A stretch of DNA of 64,000 bases from positions 1-64,000 of the forward strand of contig NZ_CAUFUE010000004.1 in NCBI RefSeq assembly GCF_959029255.1, written 5' to 3'. The notes beneath the pieces are model-generated. The model saw nothing but the letters and a program-made list of their open reading frames with translations, was not told the origin of the DNA and searched no databases. Shown here in pieces: positions 1 through 7,806 of the stretch (its first letter is position 1; every line of letters begins with the position of its first letter). Source of the DNA: an uncultured Bacteroides sp. (GTDB lineage: Bacteria > Bacteroidota > Bacteroidia > Bacteroidales > Bacteroidaceae). The translations under genes and the position numbers were made by a program.

Positions 1-74
1 AACATTAGATACACAACTTACACTGTTTTGAATTCGTCGAACTCACGTTATATTAATTTCATAACTATAAAATA

Positions 75-1193
75 ATGAAATACTTTATAGACCTTTTTTC
101 GCCAAGTACAGCTTTAGCTTTTTCAAACTCAGACCAAAGTGTTTCGGGGTTTAGAATTTCAAGAAAAACATATATTCAGAACCAAAATATTGGTATTGGT
201 GATAAATTTATATGCTATTGTACTAAAATACAACGTTTCATTGGAATTCTAGAAATTACAAGTAAATTCTTCGAAGATAATACTCCTATTTTTACTAAAG
301 AGAACGATCCTTTTATATTAAGATTTCGGGTAAAACCCATTGTATGGCTTCCACTAGATAAAAGTATTCCAATCCATCAAGATGAAATTTGGAATACTTT
401 ATCTATAACTAAAGGACTGCCTAAAGATAGTAAAAAATGGACCTATATGGTATTTTCAAGCCCTAGACTATGGAATATCAGAGATTGTCAATACTTAGAA
501 AAAGTATTACTACAACAGCAACAAGAATTGAAAGATTATCCGCTAACAGAAACTGACAGAAAAAAGATTAAAGCATCAAAGAGAATTCGAATATCGAATG
601 AAAAGGAAACTATAATAGAAATTCCTGAAGAAGAAGAAGATGATAATACGAACGCAAACAATAAACAAGAAGAAAGAGAATCTATACAAATCCAAGCTTT
701 ATTAGCAGAAATAGGAGAAAAACTAAATTATAAAATATGGATCCCAAAATCTGACAGATCCAGAGTATTGAATAAATGGCAACCCAAACATGGCAATAGC
801 ATACTAAATGAACTCCCTTTAGTTTTTGACGGGCCAACATTAAAAGTCATCGAAAACATTGATATTCTATGGATCAAAAGACATTCAATCGTCAGAGCAT
901 TTGAAGTTGAAGGTACGACTGCAATATATTCTGGAATTTTAAGAATGGCAGATTTACTATCTTTACAGCCGATGCTTGATATTAAAATACACATTGTAGC
1001 TCCCATAGAACGTAAAGATGCGGTTTTTGAACAAATAAATAGACCTGTGTTTGCTTTTATGGAGAAAGGTCCCCTATCAGAATTGTGTACATATATTGCA
1101 TATAATTCCGTGAAAGAATTGAAAAAGGAACCACATTTAGAACATATGAATGATAGTATTATTGATGAATATGCAGAATTTGCAAATGATTAA
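75..1193 (+). CDS. EVE-like domain plus PD-(D/E)XK-like nuclease, putative defence protein
   Basis: A 372-residue protein. The first ~150 residues look like an EVE/PUA-type domain (GDKFICYCTK around residues 42-51, then a run of beta-rich segments ending in a VWL/IPIH-type region); that fold binds modified bases in known relatives. A charged, low-complexity linker follows (about 155-205). The C-terminal part has D263 in NIDILWIK and E277-V-E279 in AFEVEGT, followed by a YSGILRMADL helix, which matches the spacing of a PD-(D/E)XK nuclease core with E replacing the final K. I infer a stand-alone modification-dependent restriction factor. The gene is clearly more AT-rich than the fimbrial genes further on and has no methylase partner, which fits acquired defence. 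The start is the only ATG giving the EVE N-terminus. The function is inferred from motifs only. Confidence 0.6.
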   Translation: MKYFIDLFSPSTALAFSNSDQSVSGFRISRKTYIQNQNIGIGDKFICYCTKIQRFIGILEITSKFFEDNTPIFTKENDPFILRFRVKPIVWLPLDKSIPIHQDEIWNTLSITKGLPKDSKKWTYMVFSSPRLWNIRDCQYLEKVLLQQQQELKDYPLTETDRKKIKASKRIRISNEKETIIEIPEEEEDDNTNANNKQEERESIQIQALLAEIGEKLNYKIWIPKSDRSRVLNKWQPKHGNSILNELPLVFDGPTLKVIENIDILWIKRHSIVRAFEVEGTTAIYSGILRMADLLSLQPMLDIKIHIVAPIERKDAVFEQINRPVFAFMEKGPLSELCTYIAYNSVKELKKEPHLEHMNDSIIDEYAEFAND

Positions 1194-1320
1194 GACTTTA
1201 TCCATACCTACCTGTTTATTTCATGATTCAGTTGAAATATCAACCAAGAGTTAAACCAGAAATTTCATAACTACCCTCCTATCCTTTGGCATTAATATTT
1301 GTCACTTAAAATTCCATGAG

Positions 1321-1421
1321 ATTATACCCTATGTAATATAATAGCACCGAAAAGAAACAAATTATACCCCTTATGGTATAATATTAAATATTTATATTAA
1401 CTTTGTACCCGAAAAGGTATA
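1321..1421 (+). promoter_or_regulatory. hip promoter with three HipB-type operators
   Basis: A -7 box TAACTTTG lies at 1398-1405. Inverted repeats with a 6-bp gap sit around it: ATTATACC-N6-GGTATAAT at 1361-1382, TACC-N6-GGTATA at 1406-1421, and a degenerate ATTATACC-N6-AATATAAT at 1321-1342. Centres are about 40-41 bp apart (roughly four helical turns). HipB of E. coli binds comparable TATCC-N8-GGATA dyads, so autorepression by the HTH protein encoded next is inferred. Confidence 0.65.
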
Positions 1422-1428
1422 AAGTTGG

Positions 1429-1641
1429 ATGCTTATGAATAATCTCTCTACCACGGTCAAGATGTTGCGAAAGCAGTATAATTTGACGCAAGAAGAACTT
1501 TCGTTGAAGTCGGGTGTAGGGTTGCGCTTTGTTCGTGACCTTGAACAAGGAAAGGAAACGCTGCGCCTCGATAAGGTGAACCAGCTTCTTGATTTTTTCA
1601 ATTATGAAATGGTTGCCACTTCTAAAACAAATAATCAATGA
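1429..1641 (+). CDS. HipB-like helix-turn-helix antitoxin/repressor
   Basis: A 70-residue XRE-type DNA-binding protein. The helix-turn-helix spans roughly residues 8-60 (LRKQYNLTQEELSLKSGVG, then RFVRDLEQGKETLRLDK), typical of the y4mF/HipB group encoded ahead of HipA-type kinases. It overlaps the next gene by ATGA, indicating translational coupling. Family knowledge says HipB binds the toxin kinase and represses the operon; the palindromic TATACC/GGTATA sites just upstream fit that. Two near starts are possible (1429 or 1435); 1429 is kept because neither has a strong ribosome-binding site. Confidence 0.8.
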   Translation: MLMNNLSTTVKMLRKQYNLTQEELSLKSGVGLRFVRDLEQGKETLRLDKVNQLLDFFNYEMVATSKTNNQ

Positions 1642-1976
1642 GACAAGCCCATATATTTTACAAAGACCAATTGGCTGGAATTCTGACAGAAAATGATGCA
1701 GGATATGAGTTCCGCTATTTGCCGGAGTATCTGTCTTTGGAAACGGCAAAGGCTGTTAGCTTGACATTGCCTTTGAGAGAAGAAGCATATACAAGCCCTA
1801 CATTATTCCCTTTTTTCGATGGTTTGATTCCTGAAGGATGGTTGTTGGATGTTGTATTGCGAAATACAGACATCAGCATACTCGACCGGATGTCGTTGTT
1901 GCTGACCTGTTGTAAGGATTGTATCGGAGCGGTGAGTGTTGTTCCTATTGATGGAAAGGAGGAAAGTCATGTGTAA
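1638..1976 (+). CDS. HipS-like protein (HipA N-terminal subdomain)
   Basis: A 112-residue protein equivalent to the N-terminal subdomain 1 of HipA kinases (the Couple_hipA region), starting with RQAHIFYKDQLAGILTE and containing LSLTLPLREEAY-like and FFDGLIPEGWLLD segments that are family hallmarks. As a separate small gene between the HTH gene and the kinase gene, it corresponds to HipS in the tripartite HipBST arrangement, where the small subunit rather than HipB is reported to act as antitoxin. It overlaps hipB by 4 nt and the kinase start by 8 nt, so the three genes are translationally coupled. Confidence 0.8.
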   Translation: MRQAHIFYKDQLAGILTENDAGYEFRYLPEYLSLETAKAVSLTLPLREEAYTSPTLFPFFDGLIPEGWLLDVVLRNTDISILDRMSLLLTCCKDCIGAVSVVPIDGKEESHV

Positions 1977-2904
1977 TTGTTTATATTGTTATCGTCCTCT
2001 CCTAAAAGGGGAAAAGGATATGCACCCGGCTTGTATCAAGAAGTTTTTTGGAACAACAACATTGCCTGTTCTTGATTATACGACAGAGCAACTTGACCAG
2101 CTTGCCCTGCAAATCATTCAAGATCAAACCTCCTTGACAGGTGTTCAGCCGAAGTTGTCCTTGTATTTGAATGAGCACGAGGGTAGCAAGCGATTGACCA
2201 TTGTCGGGCTTTGGGGTGATTATATTTGTAAGCCGCAGACTTCACAATATGAACTGATGCCAGAGGTGGAGGATTTAACCATGCACCTTGCAGAGGTGGC
2301 ACGTATTGACGTGGTTCCCCATACATTGATGAGGATGGCGGATGATACGCTGTGCTATCTTACCCGTCGAATAGACAGAGCTCCTACCGGAGAGAAAATT
2401 GCGATGGAAGATATGTGCCAATTGACGGAAAGGCAAACGGAACATAAATATAAGAGCAGTTATGAGCGTATCGGCAAGACGGTTTTGAAATACTCGTCTT
2501 TGCCCAAAATGGATGTAACCAATTTCTTCGAGTTAGTACTTTTCTCTTGGTTGACAGGAAACAATGATATGCACTTGAAAAACTTCTCTTTGTATGAAGC
2601 AGCGGATAAGATACGTTTGACTCCCGCCTACGACTTGCTGAATGCGGCTATCATTAATCCCAAAGATGATGAAGAACTGGCATTGACCTTGAATGGGCGG
2701 AAGAAAAAACTGCAAAGGGAAGATTTTATTAAATCAGCAGCCACTTTGGGTATAGAGAATGTGATTGTAGAACGACTGATAAATAAGTACATCAAACTAT
2801 TGCCTAAGCTTGAGACTGTCATTCAAAACTCATTCCTAAGTGGCGACCTAAAAGAAAAGTACGCTGAATTGTTAAAAGAACGGCTTGGCAGACTTTCGCA
2901 GTAA
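1969..2904 (+). CDS. HipT-like serine/threonine kinase toxin
   Basis: A 311-residue HipA C-terminal kinase. The start at ATG 1969 is set by AAGGAGG at 1956-1962; an upstream in-frame GTG has no such site. The protein begins with a small cysteine motif (CNCLYC...HPAC, about residues 2-23), as in many Bacteroidetes HipA proteins. The glycine-rich loop reads S55-L-T57-G-V-Q, placing phosphorylatable residues at the positions that autophosphorylate in HipA/HipT. Catalytic D200 lies in NNDMHLKN and the metal-binding D222 in AYDLLNA. Known relatives phosphorylate aminoacyl-tRNA synthetases; the target here is unknown. All kinase residues look intact, so it is probably active. Confidence 0.82.
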   Translation: MCNCLYCYRPLLKGEKDMHPACIKKFFGTTTLPVLDYTTEQLDQLALQIIQDQTSLTGVQPKLSLYLNEHEGSKRLTIVGLWGDYICKPQTSQYELMPEVEDLTMHLAEVARIDVVPHTLMRMADDTLCYLTRRIDRAPTGEKIAMEDMCQLTERQTEHKYKSSYERIGKTVLKYSSLPKMDVTNFFELVLFSWLTGNNDMHLKNFSLYEAADKIRLTPAYDLLNAAIINPKDDEELALTLNGRKKKLQREDFIKSAATLGIENVIVERLINKYIKLLPKLETVIQNSFLSGDLKEKYAELLKERLGRLSQ

Positions 2905-3044
2905 GCCATAAGTATGCTCCTTTATGTTGATAAACAAAATATGTCAGATAAGTTCTAATTTTGGATGGATATTGAAAATAAAGGACAGTAGAATGCGTAT
3001 CTTTTAGAGGATTCCCTTTTTTAGTATTTTGTGAGAAATAATTC

Positions 3045-3077
3045 AAGTCTCCGATAAAGTTACTTTATCGGAGACTT
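3045..3077. terminator. perfect 16-bp inverted repeat between convergent genes
   Basis: Arms AAGTCTCCGATAAAGT (3045-3060) and its exact complement (3062-3077) are separated by one base. It lies between the kinase gene and the convergent HU-like gene, the expected place for a bidirectional terminator. It lacks a strong T-tract on either side, so the call is tentative. Confidence 0.45.
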
Positions 3078-3096
3078 ACGACAGTAGGTTGCACCG

Positions 3097-3564
3097 CTAC
3101 CCTAACGGATTTTCATTTTGGTCCCCGTCCGATCCACCGCCGCCGGAGGGGTCTTGGTCTTTGGTGTCGGGTGAGAGTTCTATCCATTCCAATTGGTCGG
3201 AGTCAACGAGGGCACGGGTGTAAGTACCGTTGCTTGTCTTTGCACGTTCGGGGATGAACTGCACATGCACGGCTTGCACCTGTTTCTCGAAGTTGAATTC
3301 TTTGAGGTCTTTCACGCCTTTGGTGTCGAGCACATAGCGAAAGTAGCCGAGGCCTTTGATGTGGACGCTCTTTCCTTGGCTCATGCGGGTGTGCATCACG
3401 CCTGCGATGTCGCCCAGTACGGCTTGGACGTCGGAGTTGCTAACAGTGGAGATTTTCGCCAGGTCATGGGCGATGGTTTCCGTTTCTACGGGTTTTCCCT
3501 GTACAATGGCTTGGGGAAAATACACTCCGTTTTTCTTGTTGAAATTCTTTTTCCAGAAGGGCAT
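3097..3564 (-). CDS. HU-like DNA-binding protein (HU-HIG type)
   Basis: A 155-residue Bacteroidetes HU-family protein. It opens with MPFWKKNFNKKNGVYFPQAI, has the alpha-helical HU core (IAHDLAKISTVSNSDVQAVL, about residues 31-50) and the strand region KSVHIKGLGYFRYVLDTKGV, then a low-complexity glycine/aspartate tail (about 138-155). Such proteins bind DNA non-specifically. The tail is acidic and glycine-rich rather than basic, as in other HU-HIG members. It is a single gene. The 345-bp gap separating it from the fimbrial operon end holds a tandem repeat and no further gene. Confidence 0.75.
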   Translation of the reverse strand: MPFWKKNFNKKNGVYFPQAIVQGKPVETETIAHDLAKISTVSNSDVQAVLGDIAGVMHTRMSQGKSVHIKGLGYFRYVLDTKGVKDLKEFNFEKQVQAVHVQFIPERAKTSNGTYTRALVDSDQLEWIELSPDTKDQDPSGGGGSDGDQNENPLG

Positions 3565-3663
3565 AGCTTTTCAATTTTTAAAAGGTTTTGTAAATAAAAT
3601 AAACTTTTCCTGATGCGATATCAAGATATTGGTTATCAGACTATTATATTAATGTGCTAACTT

Positions 3664-3751
3664 GACCTCGTCAAGGTAAAACATTGAGGTGCTCAAGGTA
3701 AAACATTGACGAGGTCAAGGTAGTACATTGAGGAGGTCAAAGTAGCGCATT
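3664..3751. repeat. four-unit 22-bp tandem array (array 1)
   Basis: Four consecutive units of exactly 22 bp (3664-3685, 3686-3707, 3708-3729, 3730-3751), each ending in CATT and containing TCAAGGTA or TCAAAGTA. The units vary mostly in the first eight bases. It lies about 160 bp beyond the last fimbrillin gene, and is the only recognisable structure in the 3565-3909 gap. Confidence 0.85.
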
Positions 3752-3909
3752 ATGTAATCAGTAAATATATTTCATATTTTATTTCTGTGCTGATTTTGTT
3801 TGTAACCAGGCTCTGTTTTCTGTCAAGTAGGGATGCGTATTGTTTTTGCGGATTTGAAAATCCTGATATTCAATCTTCCAGATAATATATCCGGAAGAAC
3901 AAAGGCGAG

Positions 3910-5385
3910 CTAAAAAGTAAAAACGGCACGTGTAAGATTGCTACCTTTACCAAGATAAAAATACGAACCATTACCTACCCTTGCTCCCCAACACTGACTG
4001 GCACTAACATCGGAACACGAAGAATAAGTTCCCGAAAGAGACGCAGCACCAGATATTTTAGCCAATTGAGTATTCATACCATTGCTATTGGCATTGATAG
4101 CACACTCTCTCATTTGCGCTGTTGCAGGATAATACCACCCACTTGTAATACCTGTAGGAGTAGCAGGTTTATAATTTACGCAGTACATACAAGCTGGAAA
4201 ACTTTTTGACTCGGTAGCTGCCGCTGTCAGAAGTATCTGAGTACCTTTATATCCAAAGTGACTCCCACCATCACCAGTTACGAAAATACGGGAAGCATCT
4301 CCCCATACTTGCCACGATTGTTGTAATGCAAGTACATATCCGTGTATAGTCGTTAATTTACCCCCGTAATCGCTCAAAGAATCCCCGTTCCCAGCTCCTA
4401 CCTTATAAACAATCCCAATACAATTGGTCTGTTCCTCTTCAGTCAATTCAGCCTTATTTTTCGCTACCAATGCACCGTTCTTCATATAAAAGTCGCCAAC
4501 GGCAAGCGTGTGGGTCACATTGTTGACTGTATTCCCATTATCTACCTTAAAGCTTTTATAGTTGCCGGGCGCAATAGTGGGGGTGATTCCCCATTCGTTT
4601 GTAGTAGAAGAAGCGTTGGTGTAACTACCGGAAAGAAAAAGATTTGTCTGTGAAGGCTTTATCAGATAACGATAGAGACCCGCATCCAGATGATAAGGGG
4701 AGAAACCGTTGAATTCCGTATCAAGGGCATCGGCTAACCATGTATAGTTGGCATCGGTGCTCAATGCATATTTCGCTTTCGGTAAATCCATCACCATCAG
4801 TGCCATCCGGTGAGTAAACGTAAAGCTAAGGGTATGTGTGCTGCCCGGAGTGCCGCTTACCGTACCTTTGCCGGTCATGAGGTCGGAAGCCGTGTATTTG
4901 GCGTAATTGCCTTGGTCGGTAGCAGGAGTCCATTGCGCTACAACGTTGGCAAAAAATCCGTCGGCATCGGTTGCTGAAGGGACAAGTGCACCTGCCAATA
5001 AGGGTTGGTAGGGATAGTAGGCGTAGCAGGTAGCGTCCGCTCCCTCATAAAAAATCTCTGTACCTGTGGGAGGTGTCCATTTGCCATCCGCTGCCAATGT
5101 GAGACAGACGTTATTGCAGCCCGTTATGATTGCATTGTTCTTTACGGCATATAGCCCTATCTTATCACCGGCGGTAAATGTGGTTTTATAATCTTCTTCT
5201 TTAGTGCGTGTCAGAGGGTCTTCTCCTGCGGAAGCAATATAACCGCCATCGGTAACGATTACGGTGAGACGCTCACTTTGTTTTTCACTGTCGGTGACGG
5301 AGGTAATCGTTTCATCGGAACATCCCCACAGAAGGGTGAGGAGTAAGCCGATGAACAGGGATTGGAACAGGAAGTGTTGTTTCAT
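3910..5385 (-). CDS. fimbrillin/Mfa-like lipoprotein, possible tip subunit
   Basis: A 491-residue surface lipoprotein. The signal peptide ends in a lipobox (LLTLLWGC, Cys about residue 22). A fimbrillin-type Mfa-like beta-sandwich follows, with the characteristic GDKIGLYAVKNN, YAYYPYQP and FTHRMALMVMDL segments. The C-terminal ~170 residues form a second domain rich in Gly, Ser and aromatics, with a GWYYPATAQMRE segment shared with the neighbouring 551-residue paralogue and resembling the DUF1566/FISUMP-like adhesive tails. It is the last gene of the leftward operon, 22 bp after its paralogue. The long C-terminal domain suggests an adhesive tip or accessory subunit rather than the polymerising pilin. 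Confidence 0.75.
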   Translation of the reverse strand: MKQHFLFQSLFIGLLLTLLWGCSDETITSVTDSEKQSERLTVIVTDGGYIASAGEDPLTRTKEEDYKTTFTAGDKIGLYAVKNNAIITGCNNVCLTLAADGKWTPPTGTEIFYEGADATCYAYYPYQPLLAGALVPSATDADGFFANVVAQWTPATDQGNYAKYTASDLMTGKGTVSGTPGSTHTLSFTFTHRMALMVMDLPKAKYALSTDANYTWLADALDTEFNGFSPYHLDAGLYRYLIKPSQTNLFLSGSYTNASSTTNEWGITPTIAPGNYKSFKVDNGNTVNNVTHTLAVGDFYMKNGALVAKNKAELTEEEQTNCIGIVYKVGAGNGDSLSDYGGKLTTIHGYVLALQQSWQVWGDASRIFVTGDGGSHFGYKGTQILLTAAATESKSFPACMYCVNYKPATPTGITSGWYYPATAQMRECAINANSNGMNTQLAKISGAASLSGTYSSCSDVSASQCWGARVGNGSYFYLGKGSNLTRAVFTF

Positions 5386-5407
5386 CTTTTATATGGATTG
5401 ATTATTA

Positions 5408-7063
5408 TTAAAAAGCCAGAATAGCTCGGACATAGAAACTACCAGTTTTAGTGTCACCGCCATAAGTATTATAAGTCATACCAACATGACGGGCGCTACT
5501 ACCGTCCATCTCCGAACTTGTCCAATAATAGTAACTGGTAAAACCATCTCCTTTTGCTTTCGAGAAATTTGTATTTAATATGTTCTTGTTATCACCGAGA
5601 GCTTTCTGCTGACCAGCAGAAGGGTGAAACCATCCACTACTTTTTGCAGGAGCTGACGGAGTGTAATTCTTGCAGCCGTTTGCTGCCGGAAAATTTCCCA
5701 TCGTCCATCCATCGACACTATTAGTGGTTACATAATTTTCTATCTGTTGCTGATTATAAAAGCCCTGCCAATCACCGGTAACTGCCGAAGTACCTACAAG
5801 GTATGACCCGCTTTTATTACACCAAGCCACACGACCAACATTTCTCAACGCTACGGCATAGCCGTGAAACGTCGATGTACCGATACCTGTAGTACTATAG
5901 TCGCCTGTATCCGAGGGGTGCTTTCCGGCGTAGAATACAATGGCGACCACGCTGCGTGCATTACCGTCTTTATCCGTCAATCTGGGCAAAATATTCAGTA
6001 TGGCAGTGGTGCCGTCAGCGTATTTCCGATAACCGCCGTCGGACGTTGTGCCGTCGCTGTAATAGTAATCGCCCGGTTTCAAATCGGTGGCTTTATATCC
6101 GGGAGCGAGTTCTTTACTTGTCAGCGCTTCTTCTCCACTACTGTCGGCACTCCATTCATTGCTTTTAACGGCTGTCACCGAAATTCCATCTTTCTTCACT
6201 TTGAGCATGTAGCTCACGCTTCCTCCCTGCGTCCATGTGAGAGGGAGCGCCACATCGGTTTTATTAATCGATATTGTTTCACCGTCCTGCAAGTAGGTAA
6301 TAGAAAACGTGGCACCGGCTTTATTGGGTAACAGGAAAAAAGTTGCGACTTTCTGGGCTTTGGTGGTATCAGCAGCCACTTCCGTGCCGCCACCGGCAAG
6401 GGTGGCTGTAAAAGTTTGTGTATCCGTATAACTTCCCCAGTCGAAACCACCGTCTTTAAACGTAAGTGTTGCTGTTGACGAAGCCTTGTTTACTGTCAGA
6501 GAAGTTACCTTGAGCTTCATCTCACTCTTAACATTGAAAGTTATTTTGGTGAGCGCATGTTTAAGGACAGGGGCTATTTCATCGCCATTCTGATTTAATA
6601 GAGGGGCGGAAACAAGCAAATCCTCCTGTGAAGCTTCCGCTGTAGGAACAGTGTAGGTGAAAGAGGGATATCCTTTCTGTGTGTTTGCGCATGGTGTAAG
6701 CCCGCTTGCGTTATGCGGCGCGTAGGCGAAGAAGCTGACTTTATCGTTTGCGTTCGTCGGCCAGTATTTTACGGGGGTATAGCTCCATGCGGTTCCGTTG
6801 CGCGTCACCAACTGGTTGTACATGAAGTTGGGGGTGGAAGTCGAAGCATTGAAGCCGCTCCCTTCGGTGAAGTAGGCGAAAACGCCCATGGTGGCGGGCA
6901 GGTCATCCGATGCGTAACGCGTGTTTGCGTCGTTCACCGCAGGAGAAAAGCCTATCGGGGAGGAGGACGGTTCCGGCATGGGTTCGTCAATCGAGGTACA
7001 CGATGCAAGCGCAGCGGCAAGGATGCAGCCCGAGGCAAGGATAAAAAAATTCATTCCCTTCAT
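5408..7063 (-). CDS. fimbrillin family lipoprotein with C-terminal adhesive-type domain
   Basis: A 551-residue lipoprotein. The signal peptide has a lipobox near ALASC (Cys ~21). The N-terminal half is a Mfa-like fimbrillin domain: MGVFAYFTEG, FMYNQLVTRNG, YTPVKYWPTNANDKVSFFAYAPHN, a pattern nearly repeated in the 388-residue paralogue upstream. The C-terminal half (from about residue 320) carries GYKATDLKPGDYYYSDG and GWFHPSAGQQKALG-type motifs that match the downstream paralogue's tail and are typical of DUF1566/FISUMP-like modules. The start ATG (7061-7063) lies inside one arm of a ~31-bp hairpin (7050-7119), so expression may be affected by that structure. Confidence 0.78.
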   Translation of the reverse strand: MKGMNFFILASGCILAAALASCTSIDEPMPEPSSSPIGFSPAVNDANTRYASDDLPATMGVFAYFTEGSGFNASTSTPNFMYNQLVTRNGTAWSYTPVKYWPTNANDKVSFFAYAPHNASGLTPCANTQKGYPSFTYTVPTAEASQEDLLVSAPLLNQNGDEIAPVLKHALTKITFNVKSEMKLKVTSLTVNKASSTATLTFKDGGFDWGSYTDTQTFTATLAGGGTEVAADTTKAQKVATFFLLPNKAGATFSITYLQDGETISINKTDVALPLTWTQGGSVSYMLKVKKDGISVTAVKSNEWSADSSGEEALTSKELAPGYKATDLKPGDYYYSDGTTSDGGYRKYADGTTAILNILPRLTDKDGNARSVVAIVFYAGKHPSDTGDYSTTGIGTSTFHGYAVALRNVGRVAWCNKSGSYLVGTSAVTGDWQGFYNQQQIENYVTTNSVDGWTMGNFPAANGCKNYTPSAPAKSSGWFHPSAGQQKALGDNKNILNTNFSKAKGDGFTSYYYWTSSEMDGSSARHVGMTYNTYGGDTKTGSFYVRAILAF

Positions 7064-7119
7064 ATTTAAAATCTTTATACTTAATCAGTGTATAAAGGTT
7101 TTGATATGAAGGGAATGAA
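7050..7119. repeat. long hairpin spanning a fimbrillin start codon
   Basis: Arms 7050-7080 and about 7090-7119 pair almost perfectly (16 bp exact at 7050-7065 with 7104-7119, then GTATAAAG and TTTT blocks), with a loop of about 9 nt. The left arm contains the start codon of the 551-residue fimbrillin. The right arm, read on the + strand, contains a copy of the same start (ATGAAGGGAATGAA) that stops after ten codons. Confidence 0.75.
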
Positions 7120-7123
7120 AAAT

Positions 7124-7474
7124 CTATTCTTGGTCTAAATCAGCTTCCTCAACCAACCGTTCTATAAAGCTATCGGATATTGAACTTTGCTCGGATTTAT
7201 CATATATATAGAGAAGGGTTATTTCTCCATCCTCCATACTAATTATTGCAGATGTAGAAGTAATAATACGGGCACCATGGCTTTTACCTTTCCCTTTACT
7301 TGAAATTGACATCCGAACTTTATGTATATGATTCCCTAAATCTACCCCGCTATATGGATTGCTTTGAAGTTCTTCTATAAAAGCGATTAAATCTTCTTTC
7401 AACGAACGGTATCGTTTTGACAAGCGCTTAAATTCTTTATCAAAGCTCTTGATAGTCTTGATATTATAACTCAT
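7124..7474 (-). CDS. RelE/ParE-family toxin
   Basis: A 116-residue type II toxin candidate. It has the RelE/ParE pattern: an N-terminal strand and FDKEFKRLSKRYRSLKEDL helices (about 11-29), a central IHKVRMSISSKGKGKSHGARII strand-turn with the basic residues expected of the RNA-binding face, and a C-terminal LLYIYDKSEQSSISDSFIERLV segment. The start overlaps the antitoxin stop by 11 nt. Known relatives cleave ribosome-bound mRNA (RelE) or inhibit gyrase (ParE); I cannot tell which applies. The cassette interrupts a fimbrial operon, which is unusual, and abuts an inverted repeat at its 3' end. Confidence 0.72.
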   Translation of the reverse strand: MSYNIKTIKSFDKEFKRLSKRYRSLKEDLIAFIEELQSNPYSGVDLGNHIHKVRMSISSKGKGKSHGARIITSTSAIISMEDGEITLLYIYDKSEQSSISDSFIERLVEEADLDQE

Positions 7475-7706
7475 CCAGAAGCTCCTCCACCGATCTTGAC
7501 TTAGCTTTTCCCTGTTTTACCTTCTTATATTCGCAAAGGCTTTCACGAACACCTTTAATGATATATTCGTCACTGTCTTCTTCAACTATATTCAAGATAC
7601 CGTACAGTTGCTGTTTCACTTTCTTCAATAGAACCTCATTGTCTATATCCACAATAGCACGGATAAGACGAATTTTATCAGCTTCAACCTTCATTGCATT
7701 ATCCAT
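7464..7706 (-). CDS. antitoxin partner of the RelE/ParE-like toxin
   Basis: An 80-residue acidic, helical protein (MDNAMKVEADKIRLIRAIVD..., ending KSRSVEELLDEL). A start at 7706 is preferred because AAAGGAG sits just upstream on the - strand; an in-frame GTG at 7724 lies before that site. The small size, position directly before the toxin and 11-nt overlap identify it as the antitoxin. A C-terminal segment like SVEELLDEL is typical of toxin-wrapping tails. No clear DNA-binding motif is visible, so whether it autoregulates is unclear. Confidence 0.68.
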   Translation of the reverse strand: MDNAMKVEADKIRLIRAIVDIDNEVLLKKVKQQLYGILNIVEEDSDEYIIKGVRESLCEYKKVKQGKAKSRSVEELLDEL

Positions 7707-7735
7707 ACATTCTCCTTTCTTCACTTTAACAAGAA

Positions 7736-7764
7736 CAAAGATAACGTTTCTTTTTCATTCCCAA
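7736..7764 (-). promoter_or_regulatory. promoter of the internal toxin-antitoxin pair
   Basis: On the - strand, TATCTTTG (7736-7743) is a perfect TAnnTTTG -7 box, with TTG at 7762-7764 18 bp upstream. This gives the cassette its own promoter within the fimbrial operon, starting about 25 nt before the antitoxin ATG. Confidence 0.6.
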
Positions 7765-7806
7765 CATATCAAAGACCTCTCTTTTTCAGTTTTTTAATCA
7801 GCGTGC

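Larger units (their letters stand above)
7097..7777. repeat. inverted repeats bracketing the toxin-antitoxin cassette
   Basis: The + strand at 7097-7123 and the - strand of 7750-7777 share GGT(C)TTTGATATG-NN-GGGAATGAAAAA, with one indel and a two-base difference in ~28 bp, in inverted orientation. They enclose exactly the toxin-antitoxin genes and their promoter. This could reflect insertion or an inversion mediated by duplicated fimbrillin leaders. Confidence 0.65.

Noticed and set aside
1638..2904. Frameshifted hipA pseudogene
   Set aside because: The split has a good ribosome-binding site for the second gene, a short overlap and intact kinase residues, matching the known HipBST layout.
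3664..3751. CRISPR array
   Set aside because: The 22-bp units are contiguous with no spacers, and no cas gene is nearby.
7106..7138. Tiny rightward gene (ten codons) in the hairpin arm
   Set aside because: It is an inverted copy of a fimbrillin start and stops at once; it is treated as a recombination remnant.
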